This document shows positions 1 to 12,918 of a stretch of DNA of 64,000 nucleotides, piece after piece; within the stretch, counting starts at the first letter, position 1, and each line of letters opens with the position of its first letter. The translations under genes and the position numbers were made by a program. The stretch lies in assembly GCF_023973825.1 (NCBI RefSeq), contig NC_090120.1:1141001-1205000 (forward strand). The letters run 5' to 3'. Origin of the DNA: Plasmodium brasilianum. Lineage: Eukaryota > Apicomplexa > Aconoidasida > Haemosporida > Plasmodiidae. Under the pieces are notes generated by a model. That model searched no databases and was not told where the DNA came from. It worked only from the letters and a program-made list of their open reading frames with translations.

Positions 1-848
1 ACACAGATGTTGGGAATTCATAGAAAACGTAAAAAGTAAAAAAAGTAAAATAATAATATAAAAGGAATCTAATACAAATTTTAATTGTTTTGTTCATGTT
101 GCCTTGCTTATTCACTCCCTTCTGTATTTCTTTGTAAATTTTTCTTTTTTCCTATATTTTAGTGTGTTTCAATTTTTTCTACAAAAATATACTAAGTGTA
201 TAATAACTGAAAAAATGAAAAGAAAACAAATTTACGCGTTATAGGCAATAATAGTGCACTACCAATGAACACGTTAAAACTTGTTACAATAAAATATACC
301 GACAGAAATGAAAAGAAGTAAAATGAAAAAATTCTCAAATATTTAAGTATACGTTAAATATATATATGTTCATATGTTATATATATAATATATATATTAG
401 CTTCAACTTGAGGAGGTCTTATAATTTAACCGTTTTTGAACAGATAGACAAAAAGAAGCATATATTGGTTTATATTTTATTTTATTTTTTTTTTAAATAT
501 TTTAAGTTCACGTTCAGGTAAAAGAAGCAAAAATTTGGAAATATATTTTTTTCGCACATATACATAATATACAATAAATGTATGCATAATATACGTTTTG
601 ATATATTTACGTCTGCATAGGTTTTCAAGCGTTCTTAAAAATGTACATGTAGCTTTTTGCATAAATGCACATCCTTACCGAGACTAAAGGTTTTACATTT
701 TTCTTTTCTTTTTCATCTTTTCATGCCATTTGCATGTTAAGCAAAGAAAAAAAAAAAAAAAAAAAAAAAGCAGTTATTTTTATTTTTATATTCAACAATG
801 CAATTACACTTAAACACTTTTGCAGTGCGAACAAATTTGCTCAGTGAA

Positions 849-884
<36 letters not shown>

Positions 885-1731
885 TTATTTATTTATTTAT
901 TTTTATTTCCCTAATCTCTTAGTAATAACATAATATTAGCTGTGTTTCTACGTGGTTTCACGTTCTGCAAATATAATAATAATCGTACAAATATTGCCAT
1001 TTTTATCATATTTTTTTTTTATTTTTGTCTTATTTTTACTTTGTTTTTATTTTGTTTTATTTTGTTTTTAAATATTCCAATAATAAAAACGTTTTTAGCA
1101 AAAATCAGGTACAAATATCAATAAGACATAAACTTCTAAAGGACATACACATTGGAAACTTAAAACCCCTCTCTTTTATGTTAGCAAAATTTAAACTACT
1201 TAATTTTTTTTATTATTATTTAGTTGAAAAGTGCAGAGACTGATTTCTTCATATCGCATATTATTTAAAAATTCAAATGACTGTGTCATATGACTTAGTA
1301 CATATAGAAAAAAGATTTTTTTTTTTTTTATTTCTTTGTACAACTTTAGTGAAAGAATTATGAATACCCTATTTGATGCTTAAGTACACATGCAGCAACT
1401 ATAGGAGAATAATTTACACTAATAATAGATATTGCTGTTACTAATTCGTAAAAAAAAAATAAAAAAATAAAAAAATAAAATAATACAATTCTCTGTAGCT
1501 GTAATATATATCTCTATGTGCACTTAAAATATAAAATGCATATGCATGTATACAAATATGCATAAATATATATATATTATGAAGCACTGCTATATATTTA
1601 TATGTTGGACTAAAGAAAAAATAATGTCGATAATTTAAACAGTATTACAACTTTTTAAAAGGTGTACTTTTTTCTTTTTTTAAATAACAACTTTTAAAAA
1701 ATTAATTTATACAGTGTTATAAAGATTATAG

Positions 1732-1764
<33 letters not shown>

Positions 1765-2371
1765 AAGAGAGAGAGAACCACTTATATTATAGATATGTAA
1801 AACGCTGTTACTGTACCGACAATTAATAAAGACCTGCTCAATAAAATATATCACCGAGAATTATTTAAACATTTTAAAAGAACGAGTAAGAGAATTGTTC
1901 AAAAATATTTAGTGATAAAAATGTTCAAAAAGAACTGGTAATGAAAATGTTCTAAAATAATTAGTAATAAATGTGTTTTAAAAAAAAAAAAAGAAAATAA
2001 ATTTTATTATAATGTTCTTTTTTGTTCTAGATAATTCATGTAGTAACAAAAGATTAGAGATACTCAAAAAATGTTGGTAAACTTTAAACTGCTGCTGATT
2101 TTGCTCATTTTTATGTTGCCAATATGTGAGCTATAAAAAAGGTAAAAATAAAACTAAAATATGCCCGTAAAAAAAATAAGATAACCGAAATAGTAATAAA
2201 AAAAAAAATAATATTAAACAAATAAAAAAGGGCAACCGTAAAAATAACTGCGATAAAGCTACCAAATATTAGAACAAAAAAACTAAGCTACTAAAAAATA
2301 GAACTGAAATATATAGCTACCAAAAAATAGAACAAAAACAAAACTATCATGAAGATATAAACTAAAATATA

Positions 2372-2409
<38 letters not shown>

Positions 2410-3306
2410 AAATGGAGCACCAAAATATAAAAATAAAATGGCGCAACAAAAATAAAATAGAATAAAGTAATAAAAATAAAATAAATTAAAGCAACCATAA
2501 AAAAAAAAAGTTATCTTTTTAACAATTTAAAAAAAAAAAAAATAAAAAAAAAAAAAAAAAAACTATATATTTGTTCAAGTTACTAAATTAGCATACTAAG
2601 TTAGGCACTACATTGCAGATATAGCTTTTAAGATCATTCATTGTATAAGGGGAAAAAAAAAAAAAGAAAAAGCCCCCCACCCCCCGTATTTATTTTTACT
2701 TGTATGAATCGACCAACAGAAAAAAAAAGAATAATAAAATAAAACTTATCTCATTCACCAGACGTAATTATCGAGCAGGATTTTTCTGAAATTTTTTTTA
2801 ATTTTTTAAAATTATAGAATTTCAAAACTTTGTTTATACAAATGTATAAGAAATATAGTTTTACACATATCAAAATCCTTCTCTTGGTATTAGCCTTAAT
2901 TATAAGTGGCGGGCGAATGACAGTAAGGATAAATTTTTGAACATTGTGTTAAGTGCACTTTAATAAAAAACCATACAAAATGAAGGCATACATACAGTAC
3001 ATATGTATACTTTAGTGCGTATATATGGTATGTATACTCTTCGGCGTATATATTGTATGTATACTCTTCGGCGTATATATTGTATGTATACACATGGGCG
3101 TATATATTGTAGGTATACACATGGGCGTATATATTGTATGTATACACATGTGCATATATATATGCATGTATACAAAAGTGCATATATATATATATGTATA
3201 CAGCGTACTACGCGTAGGTACATGCACGTAATGTGTTCGTATATATAAGACACGCAAACATTGCTGTGAACATATATATATATTTCAAAATTCTCACGAA
3301 CAGGAA
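1..3306. other. AT-rich intergenic region, no gene seen
   Basis: No open frame here looks like coding sequence. The stretch is made of poly-A/T runs, TA microsatellites (about 850-880 and 1738-1764) and degenerate A-rich repeats with the unit gctaccaaaaaatagaac around 2255-2345. It probably holds the 5' flank of the cytochrome b5 gene at its right end. I see no RNA gene. Confidence 0.6.
3005..3160. repeat. 27-bp minisatellite
   Basis: About five tandem copies of a 27-base unit built around ggcgtatatattgtatgtat. The last copies drift from tactcttc to tacacatg. The period is a multiple of three, so several frames stay open and give false ORFs of 9-residue repeats. It lies about 150 bases before the cytochrome b5 start codon, so probably in the 5' UTR or promoter. 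Confidence 0.85.
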
Positions 3307-4134
3307 ATGGAGGATAATAATAAGTTGAAGCCCGTAAATGTTGATGGAAATAGCTGTAATGAATTATTACATAAGAGCCTCCGTAGTACAAAACATAGTA
3401 TTATTTTTTTTTTTTTTTTTTTTTTTCTTTTTCCTTTAAATTATATGGTTACGTACTATTCATGTTTTAATATTACAAAATGTTAAAATAAATTTTTTTA
3501 GGTGCAAATCAAATGCTGTATGCGAATTTATCTGAAGGTTTTAAGAATGATGAGCAGGAGGACCCAAGTACAAAGACTTTTACCGTAGAGGAGGTATTTT
3601 TATACATATAACTTTTTCACTAAAGTGTTTTTAATAACACAATTATAAGATGGTAAGGGGGTGTAGGTGAAGTCACTTGCCCCCCTACATATATATTTAA
3701 GTATACATATATATATTTAAGTATACATATATATATTTAAGTATACATATATATATATATATCTGTACGTGTATATATATACATTGTGTTTGTATATACA
3801 TGTATAAAAAATAATAAGTTAATAAATTTAAGTACGTTCCTCTCCCTATAATGACAATACCGTCGTTTGAAAATATTTCCATTTTTATCTCATCATTTTA
3901 AAATATACTAACACTCATGTTCAGGTTGCGAAACATAACACAGAAAAGGACGCATGGGTAATTTACAATAAGAAAGTTTATGATATAACGCATTATATTA
4001 AATATCATCCGGGAGGTAAAAAAAAAAAAATAATAAATTACCATATTACCATATATAACAAGCAGCGGCAGTGTTATGAAAAAAAAAAAAAAAGGAAAAA
4101 TTTGTACTACTGCCATTTCGCTTTCCTCTTACTG

Positions 4135-4168
<34 letters not shown>

Positions 4169-4561
4169 GTTTCTTAAATCGTTGTGAAAAAAAAAAAAAA
4201 AAAAAAATTACAAACACATACACACATACAACTGCATCGTGCCTTCATTTTTTGTGCTTTATTTCGCTTTATTTTTCTTTCTTTCTTTATTTTATTTTTT
4301 TTTCATGGTTTATTTCTACATTGTGTTAATAACAGGAGAAGATATTTTACTGGAACAAGCGGGAAAGGATATCACCAATTATGTTTTTCAGTATCACCCG
4401 TGGGTAAATGTCGAAAGAATTTTAGCCAATACATATATCGGTAAGACAATAAAATTAAAGAAGCTTCTATAAAACAAAAATATTAGTATGTCGAAGGAAG
4501 AAAAATACATAAAATTTAAAAAAAAGAGTAAAAATGAATTGGAAAAATGGCACAAAATGTG

Positions 4562-4595
<34 letters not shown>

Positions 4596-5004
4596 ACGAA
4601 TAAATAGTATAGAGTATGGAGTACAAAGTATACTGTATAGAGATTAAATGAAAAAGCACGACAATAATTGGGCGTTATTTTTAACAAAAAAAAAAAAAAA
4701 AAATTTGCTAATAAGATAAAAATATATATAAACATATTCGGTCTTATTAAAATATGCATTTGCATTTAATATCTCTTTTACTCCCTTAATACATTTTACA
4801 TTATTCACAGCACTGTCAAATATTACAGCTGCTATCGAAACTGCAAATATTGCTTCTAATTATATATATACGTCTACTCCTATTTCTGCTTCTATTTCTT
4901 TTCTTTTTGAATTACACAATATTGCATTTTATGTGCCAAGCCACTGACATAACAACGTATTCGTATATTTTTTTTTTTTTTTTTTAGGGAACATTGACGA
5001 ATAA
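3307..5004 (+). CDS. Cytochrome b5-like haem/steroid-binding domain protein
   Basis: Five exons: 3307-3382, 3502-3593, 3925-4015, 4336-4440 and 4988-5004. All have GT..AG ends and the phases match. The product is about 101 residues. The last two-thirds form a cytochrome b5 fold: [22 protein letters not shown], with the haem-ligand motif HPGG split by an intron, then [13 protein letters not shown] and a second candidate haem His in QYHPW. There is no signal peptide or C-terminal membrane anchor, so it is probably a soluble electron carrier or haem-binding protein rather than the ER-anchored form. The N-terminal 55 residues are not recognisable. The last exon is inferred. An alternative acceptor at 4810 would give a longer tail of about 46 residues. 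Confidence 0.8.
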
Positions 5005-5142
5005 ATAGCTAAAATTTGATTAAACAAATAAGCATGCCGATATATATATATATATATAAGCATGTGTATACACGCGTACGTACCATGCATGTGTTGTATT
5101 ATATACTATAAGACAAACAAGGAGAAGCAATAAGTGCTTAAT

Positions 5143-5728
5143 CTATTTTACATTTTTTTCTTGTTCATATAACAAATCAAGTATGTATTTATATTTGTTA
5201 ACTTTGTTATCTTTCGATGCTGTTACTGTTACATATGAATTTCTATTTCCTGGAATGCACCCACTTACCAATATCTCATTCCTTTCTAGATTCAAACCTA
5301 ATAATTTTAAATTTATCATAGTTCTAAATTTGTTTCCGTGTTTTCCTGGCATCTTCTTTCCCTTCAGGACTCTACCAATATGTGTGGACGCCCCGATTGA
5401 CCCAGTCTTACGATGGTGCTTACTTCCATGTGACATTGGACCTCTAAAAAAACGGGAAAAAAATAGAAATGGATTACGTGATGGAAATCATGGAAGTGGA
5501 AGAACAAGTAGAAGTATACGTAAATGTAGATACAGCAATAGGCTTAGAAATAGCAAATGAAAAAACAAAAGCAAAAGTAGATGCAAATGCAAAACTGCGT
5601 GAACAACGAAGAATGATACATCTAATCACTTTAAGACTTGTTTTTTGTAACATTATTTTTAATTAAAAATTTGTATTTTTCTCCAAAAGCCAATCATATT
5701 ACTGCTACGTCCATATGTACATATAAAC

Positions 5729-5799
<71 letters not shown>

Positions 5800-6441
5800 T
5801 TGTCTTTTTTTAAAATGTGCATCTTTCATTTTTTACGTGTTTTTGAAAATTATATTTCGTCGTTTGTTTTACGTACAATAATTTGTGTTTGAACATAATT
5901 AACACGTAGATGATAGTTTATTAGTGCATAATTAACATGTAGATGATAGTTTATTAGTGCATAATTAACATGTAGATGATAGTTTGTTAGTGCATAATTA
6001 ACATGTAGATGATAGTTTGTTAGTGCATAATTAACATGTAGATGATAGTTTGTTAGTGCATAATTAACATGTAGATGATAGTTTATTAGTGCACAATTAA
6101 CACTTAGTTGGTATTCTATTACCATCTAAATGGTATATAATACATACATATATCTGGGTTTCTTTAAGATATTATACTATTAGTACTTTCTTATTAGACT
6201 TTATGCTTTAATAATTCTTTCCGTAAACTAAAACAAAAATTGTCTATTTTGTTAATATGCATATGAACTGTATTATACATATATAAATATGCATGCTCAG
6301 CATAGGGGCATTTGGATTTTCATTTATGTGCATGTATCTTATAGCTGTATTTGCAAAAAATTTTTTTTTTTTTTTTTATTTTTTTTTTTTTATGCAACTT
6401 ATTAAAATTGCGTCAGCCATTCATGCGCTCATAATATGAAC

Positions 6442-6485
<44 letters not shown>

Positions 6486-7640
6486 ATGTTCATGCATATG
6501 CACATATCACTATACAGAATAATTTCCCCCCTCGCGAAAATGTTTATATAAGGAATGATTACCTACTAAAGCCCCATCTTTTGACGACTCCACAAAAACC
6601 TTTTCCTTTTGATAACCCTCTGACATTTACATATTTATAATTATATAAATAAGAAACATCGATAATTTGACCTAGTACAAAATTCTGAGGAGGTGTTAAG
6701 GTTAAGCTACAAGTATTTTTAAAATTACAGCCTACTTTAGCAATCTGGCCTATTTCTGGTTTTAATATCCATCTACTTTCATCTAATGGCTTACCATATG
6801 CAATGCCAACTTTTCCAAAATCTAAAAATCTATATATTATATTTGGTATGATTTCAATTAAGGTGGCAGGCATTAAGTGACCGTTAGGTGAGAATATAGA
6901 CCGCATCTCAATCTTTTTTCCTCTAATTTGTATCTGAACGGAGTATCAAAAGTGGGTATACAGGCGTATGCGTACGGAAGTACATATATTTGTTCTGCTT
7001 ATGTAATATATATGCTGTACGAACGTATGTATAGAAATGCAGTTATGCATGCCCGCGAAACGCTTCTTATTTCATCGCTTACTCTGTCCAATTCATCCTT
7101 ATATGGAATGTCCTTCAAATACTCTTGGGGGTCAAAAGGATCCCTTGCGTAAGTAAACTTCTTTACCATGTTAAACTGAAAAGTTCTTTTGCCCTTGATC
7201 TGCGCATTCGTAAAATGTAAGTACTCAGTGTAGTATCGTCCGCGTGAATATATATACAACATATGCACACATACACAGGGACAGTTGTGCATATGTAAAA
7301 AGAAATGCTCTTACCTTTTTTTTTTTTTAAGTGCCCCATTGCCAAGGTCTATAGTGCTTCCATTTTTATCGAAAAAGTCTGGAATTTTTAGAAACAATTA
7401 GGAGTGAATAAATAAAAGTACGTATTATCCACTCAGATCAAAAAAATAAATAAATAAGTTAATACACAAAGAATACTCAAAAAAATACATAAATAACGAC
7501 AAAACAACGAGACGTGATGATTTTTTTTTTTTTTTTATACTTTTTTCCAAGGAGTTAAAAGGTCTTATAAATTTGTAGTTATATATACATTGAAATAATA
7601 TCGGGAAAAAAAAAATGGAGTAAGTTAAGTATAAAAGCAT
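5143..7640 (-). CDS. Bacterial-type 50S ribosomal protein L3 (uL3), probably apicoplast
   Basis: Five exons on the minus strand: 7541-7640, 7315-7378, 7083-7185, 6563-6933 and 5143-5443. Phases are consistent and the product is about 312 residues. The last two exons join to give GFSRGPMSHGSKHHRKTGSIG, the uL3 core signature, followed by GRVLKGKKMPGKHG. The exon before gives MRSIFSPNGHLMPATLIE, the uL3 N-terminal beta strand. Exon 1 encodes a hydrophobic leader (MLLYLTYSIFFFPILF) followed by basic residues, as in bipartite apicoplast targeting sequences; mitochondrial targeting is less likely. The junction of exons 2 and 3 lies beside a 13-base A run and is the least certain. The intron at 5444-6562 is unusually long (about 1.1 kb) and contains a minisatellite. 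Confidence 0.85.
5893..6115. repeat. 33-bp minisatellite in the L3 intron
   Basis: About seven tandem copies of a 33-base unit (tgcataattaacatgtagat followed by gatagtttrttag). The central copies are nearly identical and the outer ones degenerate. The period is a multiple of three, which keeps an 11-residue repeat frame open on the minus strand. That frame is not a gene, because it lies inside the intron defined by the L3 exons. Confidence 0.9.
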
Positions 7641-9175
7641 TATATATTTTCATTTCTGAGTAGGTTTCTTATGGAGCTACATGTAACATTTATTGTACTT
7701 GTGCATATCTTATAAATTTTTTTTTTTTTTTAAAAATTAATCTCCTTTCGTCAGTTCATCATCATTATCCTTTTTGAGTGACAAACAAGTCCGCGTTGCG
7801 GTATGATGACGTTCACATGTTACGCTTGCGTATTCGTATTCGTACGTGTATATGTATATATACATGTACATATATATAGGTATGCTCATTTGTAGTAAAA
7901 AACAAAATTTCCTTATATAATTTCACATTTAACGTATCGTTACGACTATACTTGAAGGAAAAGAAAAAATTATGCAATAATGTCATACATTTGTATTATG
8001 CACAATGCGTGAACGTATGGCTGTATACATACTTGATTGTATAAATGTATATGATTAAATAGATACATATAAATATATGAACACAGGAATGTATAAAGGT
8101 GCGAATATACGTACGAGCGCGCTTCAATTCATCCGCTCGACTCCCAAGAAGTTTGTTGGCGCAAACTACATAATATGAACTACATGCAGTTCCCATGAAT
8201 ATATAACATTACAGCCTTAGTAAAATATACAAAAAAAAAAAAAAATAATATTTTATTTCCGAAATAATTTTAAAATTAAATGAAAATTGTATATTTTTTT
8301 AAAAAACGAAAAAAAAGTATAATTGTAGCAAGTTACTACTTTTGCTTTATTTTGTTATTCCTTTTAAAAATGTACACAATTTGAACATACACTATGTTTG
8401 CACATCATTCAAAACAGAAAAAACACCATAAAAAATATATATTCTCTTAGGTAGTGATTAAAAAAAAGAATTTTTTTAAACAAATAAACAATATATATAT
8501 ATATTATTTTGTTCGTTATTTTACAATTAAGAAAATGCTGTAATAAATGTGTTTTTATGAGAAGGGGTCAAACCGACGTGCGAGTTACCCCAGCATTGTA
8601 CGGGTATTCATACGTACATACACATATGTATGCGTACACTTAAATATGTATATAAATGTTAATTTAATTGTTTACATTCATTCACGCAGACTAACGCGCG
8701 TAGACTACATGAACAAGACAGCTGCACGTTCCACACAAAGATAACGTTGATATGGAAGAGGAACGAAAAGCAAAATAATTTTAAAAAGGGAATTTTCTGC
8801 CTTATGTAGGATTAACACCTTTTCTTTTCCTACTATATCATGTTTGCATAATACATACTAATGGATAAATAAAAGAAGTACTGACTTTACTTTTTTTTTT
8901 TTTTTTAAATAAGTAGATTATGGTATGGTAAAAATTTGTTTAAAATCATAAAAAAAAAATACATAGGAAAAAAACAAGTTCAAAATAGGATAAAAATGAT
9001 TAAAATTGGAGCATATAAATAACTATTGTTTACTTTATAAAATTTAACAATTTTAAATTTTTGTTTTAAAAAAAAAAAAAATAATAAAAAAGGATACAAA
9101 TACACGTAGATAAATACTGCATAGGTAAAGAAGTTGATGAAGGGTTGGGATACTTATAATACCAAGACCTTTCCA
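7641..9175. other. Intergenic region with GC-richer islands between L3 and eIF3f
   Basis: L3 and eIF3f are both on the minus strand, so this should hold the L3 promoter and the eIF3f 3' end. Several patches are clearly less AT-rich than the rest: about 7741-7840, 8100-8197, 8560-8600 and 8690-8760. They are flanked by plausible splice signals, for example acceptor cacgcag at 8683-8689 (+) and a pyrimidine-rich acceptor near 7957 (-). I could not build one convincing gene from them. See the findings. Confidence 0.4.
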
Positions 9176-10046
9176 TCATTGCATAGATGATGCATTCAAC
9201 TTTTCAGCAATTAAGAATTGTAAGTGGGCTAAATTCGAAAGATAAGATATCATAAGGTTATCTTGTAATATGCTTTCATTTATTGAATCAAATTTTTCTA
9301 GTTCTAAGAATGTATCATTTGATAAAACCTTATGTAAATATCTACCTACTCCTGGATTTCCTTTTTTCTTTTTGTCTATTACATCTTGAACATAAGATTT
9401 GCAATGTTTTAACATAATTAATAATTTTTTTAACGATATTTCATTCATATCATTATTTATTGCATTATCTTTATTATTACCAATACTGCTATTGGTATCT
9501 TTATCCTTACTTGATGCTCCTTTTTCTCGATATTGTAGTACCTCTGCTCTTTCTACATTACATGGTAATAGTTCTGTTTGTATTTCATGAAAATGAACAA
9601 AATATTCCTTAACCATATTAATAGGTAACTGTACATATGCCTTAATATTTAAAAAACCACTTTCTAATGCTGCATCAACTAATAAATGTATTGGTTCATT
9701 TAAAGGTGAATGAGGGTAAAATTTGGAAATGGAATTATGTTCTTTAAACCATCCATGTACAGCACATGATAATTCAGACAGTTCTGAACCTGAGCAAAAC
9801 CAACCCACTACCTGATCTCTTGGACGGATTTTCTGTTTCAGTTCGTACATTGTTTCGTGATGATCTTTTATTATTTGCAAAAATCCCTGTAAAAAAAAAA
9901 AAGTCGTAAATTTTTGTTGTACGCATTGCATAAATGTGAACTTTAGCTCACGAGCAAATTTACATGCACAATTCAGGTAAATTTTCCCCGTGGTATTGCT
10001 GTATACATATATATACCCATGTATATGTACATGCACAGGCATACGC

Positions 10047-10085
<39 letters not shown>

Positions 10086-10496
10086 CATACACATGTAATA
10101 CACAGACACATATATATTCATGCTTGCGTTTTTTCCTTTCGTTTTTTTAAATTTACAAAAACATTGTCCATATAACTAGTTTTTAATCATACTAATGCGA
10201 CTAAACAATGCACGCATTTTTTTTTTTTTTTTTTTTACCCCTTCATTCAATGAATGCTTGTCAACAAAGCAGTCCGAAATTTCGATTAAATTTGTGTCAA
10301 TGGCAGACCCCATCAGAGTACCAATAACATGCGTTTGATCTTCATCTCTTCTTAAATATGCATCCAAGATTGTAAATATAACAGAGGGGTGGATAATACA
10401 TTTGATACTGGTATGTGGCAAAATGTCAAAATGCTGAGGAATTTTATCCTTTAATATGGCACTTAATGCTTTAAAATTGTAGCGATTAACGCTCAT
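9176..10496 (-). CDS. eIF3f: Eukaryotic translation initiation factor 3 subunit F (MPN domain)
   Basis: Two exons, 10239-10496 and 9176-9886, joined in phase 0 at SLNEG|GFLQ. The product is 322 residues. An MPN domain fills the first 200 residues: CIIHPSVIFTILDAYLRR, HVIGTLMGSAIDTNLIEISDCF, ELKQKIRPRDQVVGWFCSGSE and PIHLLVDAALESG. The JAMM zinc-ligand pattern is absent, as expected for the non-catalytic eIF3f lineage. The C-terminal helical part (NLMISYLSNLAHLQFLIAEKL) matches the eIF3f/h/Rpn type. An Asn/Lys/Asp-rich insert at residues about 219-245 is a typical Plasmodium low-complexity loop. It acts in the cytoplasmic eIF3 complex that recruits mRNA to the 40S subunit. The intron holds TA and TG microsatellites. 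Confidence 0.93.
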
Positions 10497-10552
10497 TTTA
10501 GCTCCGTTAGATATATGGTATACTTATGCTACGTGTATATATGTATGCATGT

Positions 10553-10693
10553 ACATATGTATCTATGTACATATGTATGTATCTATTTACATATGTATGT
10601 ATCTATGTACATATGTATGTATCTATTTATGTATCTATGTACATATGTATGTATCTATGTACATATGCATGTATCTATGTGCATATGTATGTA
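10553..10693. repeat. 20-bp minisatellite
   Basis: About seven imperfect copies of gtatctatgtacatatgtat, starting about 60 bases upstream of the eIF3f start codon (which reads leftwards). It is probably part of the eIF3f 5' UTR or promoter. Confidence 0.85.
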
Positions 10694-11289
10694 CGTACGT
10701 GGGCAAAACAAATAGCTAAGTAACCTGTACCTCACAACTTAACGAAATGCAATTATTTTAAGAATTATACTTTAATCAAAACTTTATTCTGAAGCATAAA
10801 ATAGGTATGTATATACATATATATATATGCTTATTTTTTCAGTAAAATACAAATTTTTAAATATTATAAAAAGCCTATAAATAAAACACGAAATGACCGT
10901 TAAAAAATTTAAAACATGTATAAACTAGCAAGGGTACATGTTTACAATTTTGTTTATGTAACACATAAATAATATATACATGGTACATAAATATAAGAAA
11001 TACATGTAAATACATACAGTAGCAAGTTAAACATTAACAGAATAAGAACTGCAAGAAAAAATATTTCTTTTCTTAACTTATTATATATCTGCGTGCTGCA
11101 ATTCTCATAAATTTGTGGGATGCACTTGTTTTCGTATTTTTAAATTAAATAAATAAAGCGGCAAAACTTGATTTTAACTGGTGATAATCGAAGTTCAAAT
11201 AATTATTAATTTTTTATTTTATTTTGCTAATCTTCGTACGGTAAGATGAAATTTTTTGTATTATATGACTAGTTAAAATAATGTATTGT

Positions 11290-11325
<36 letters not shown>

Positions 11326-12469
11326 GAGTGCTTCTCAAATCCATATGTTGGGTAACTGCGTATACATGTAAATATATAATATATAAAAAAGGAGTATCAT
11401 TCATATAATATAAATTAAAAAGTAGGGCACTACTTGACGTTTTGAATAATTCATTAAAAAGTGATCTGGGCTTGGGAAAGTTAATAAAACTAACTAAAGA
11501 AAATACAAAAACAGTTTTAGTTAAAATACATCATTTTTACTTTAGTATTATTTTATTTTATATCCTTTTTTTTTTTTTTTTATCATCTGCTTTTTATTCT
11601 TTTTAAAAAAATAAAAGCGTTGCTTTTCACGGTAGACCCTTTTTTCATTTTAGGAAACAATAATATGTGCGGTAAATATGAAAAATGGAATATAAATGGA
11701 ATGAATTTGTAATTATCCCTAGTACTTTAATCGATCATATAAGAAATTAATATTTTCTCAGTTATTTCGAATGTACCATATATTGCATAATTGAAATAAA
11801 AGGAAAAAAAAAAAAAAAAAAATAGGTGAGCAGATACATGTAAAGCAATATTTAACATTGCTACATTTGTAAATAATAATGATTATGACTATTCCCGTTG
11901 AGGTATGGTGCCTTTCCCCTCAAGTGGTATAATTTTATCTTTTTAAAACTAACAGAAAAGATTACATATCGTAAAAAAAAAGGTACTTTAGCTGCTTATC
12001 CTTCTTAAGCCGTGCTTATAACTGTCTATTTTAAGAAGAAAAAAAAAAAATTAGAATAACAATAGTAGTAAATTAATAAATAATCAATTAATAACAGTAA
12101 AAACTCAATATATGCGCAAAATATATGCACATAAACGTATACCACTTTTAGGCAATATTATAAATAGGTAACATCAATAACTGAATACAGCGTAATCTAC
12201 GCACATGTCTGTTTCCTTTTCCTTTTTCGTTTTCGCTTTGGCATTTCATTTTTTACTAACGAGTGTGCATATATAAACGCATATGCATAAGTACACATAC
12301 ACCTATATACCCATACACATATATACACATATGCAGACGTGTACATAATGTACCAGCGGGAAGTGGGAAAAATAGAAAGTATAGGGAAATAAAGGGGAAA
12401 CATACATTATCTCGTTTTTAATTTTAATTAGATTCACCCTTTAAAAATGTAAAAAAAAAAAAAAATAAA

Positions 12470-12712
12470 TACATAAATAAAATAAATACATAAGTAAAAT
12501 AAATACATAAGCAAAATTAATACATAAGCAAAACTAATACATAAGCAAAATTAATACATAAGCAAAATTAATACATAAGCAAAATTAATACATAAGCAAA
12601 ATTAATACATAAGCAAAATTAATACATAAGCAAAATTAATACATAAGCAAAATTAATACATAAGCAAAATTAATACATAAGCAAAATTAATACATAAGCA
12701 AAATAAATAAAT
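12470..12712. repeat. 17-bp minisatellite
   Basis: About 13-14 tandem copies of aattaatacataagcaa. The inner copies are almost perfect, with diverged aaataaatacataagtaa copies at the left end. It lies about 200 bases upstream of the start of the large membrane protein gene. Confidence 0.92.
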
Positions 12713-12918
12713 AAATAAAATAGAGTAGAGCAAACAAAATAGAATAAATGGAAATGATGTCCTACTGTTAGATTATCACACTACTCTTCCCTTTTACGGT
12801 TTTCTTTGCTTTTCAAATTTCTTTTTCTTTTTTTTTTTTTTTTTTTTTTTGTCCAAAATAAATTAAGAGGTTTACTGTCAGTTCTCAGTATGAAAAAATT
12901 TCTGTTTACCTTTCAAGG

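Larger units (their letters stand above)
10497..12918. other. Divergent intergenic (promoter) region
   Basis: This lies between eIF3f (-) and the large membrane protein (+), so it should contain both promoters. Apart from the two minisatellites listed separately I see TA microsatellites (about 11296-11322) and homopolymer runs. I found no coding exon or RNA gene. Confidence 0.6.

Noticed and set aside
3003..3257. Repeat ORFs on both strands (YTLRRIYCM and similar)
   Set aside because: 27-bp minisatellite in all frames; no codon-usage asymmetry or splice context.
5850..6125. Open minus-strand frame with 11-residue repeats (NYHLHVNYALT)
   Set aside because: It is a 33-bp minisatellite kept open by its period, inside the L3 intron.
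12470..12712. Regular direct repeats resembling a CRISPR array
   Set aside because: Contiguous 17-bp tandem units with no unique spacers, in a eukaryotic genome.
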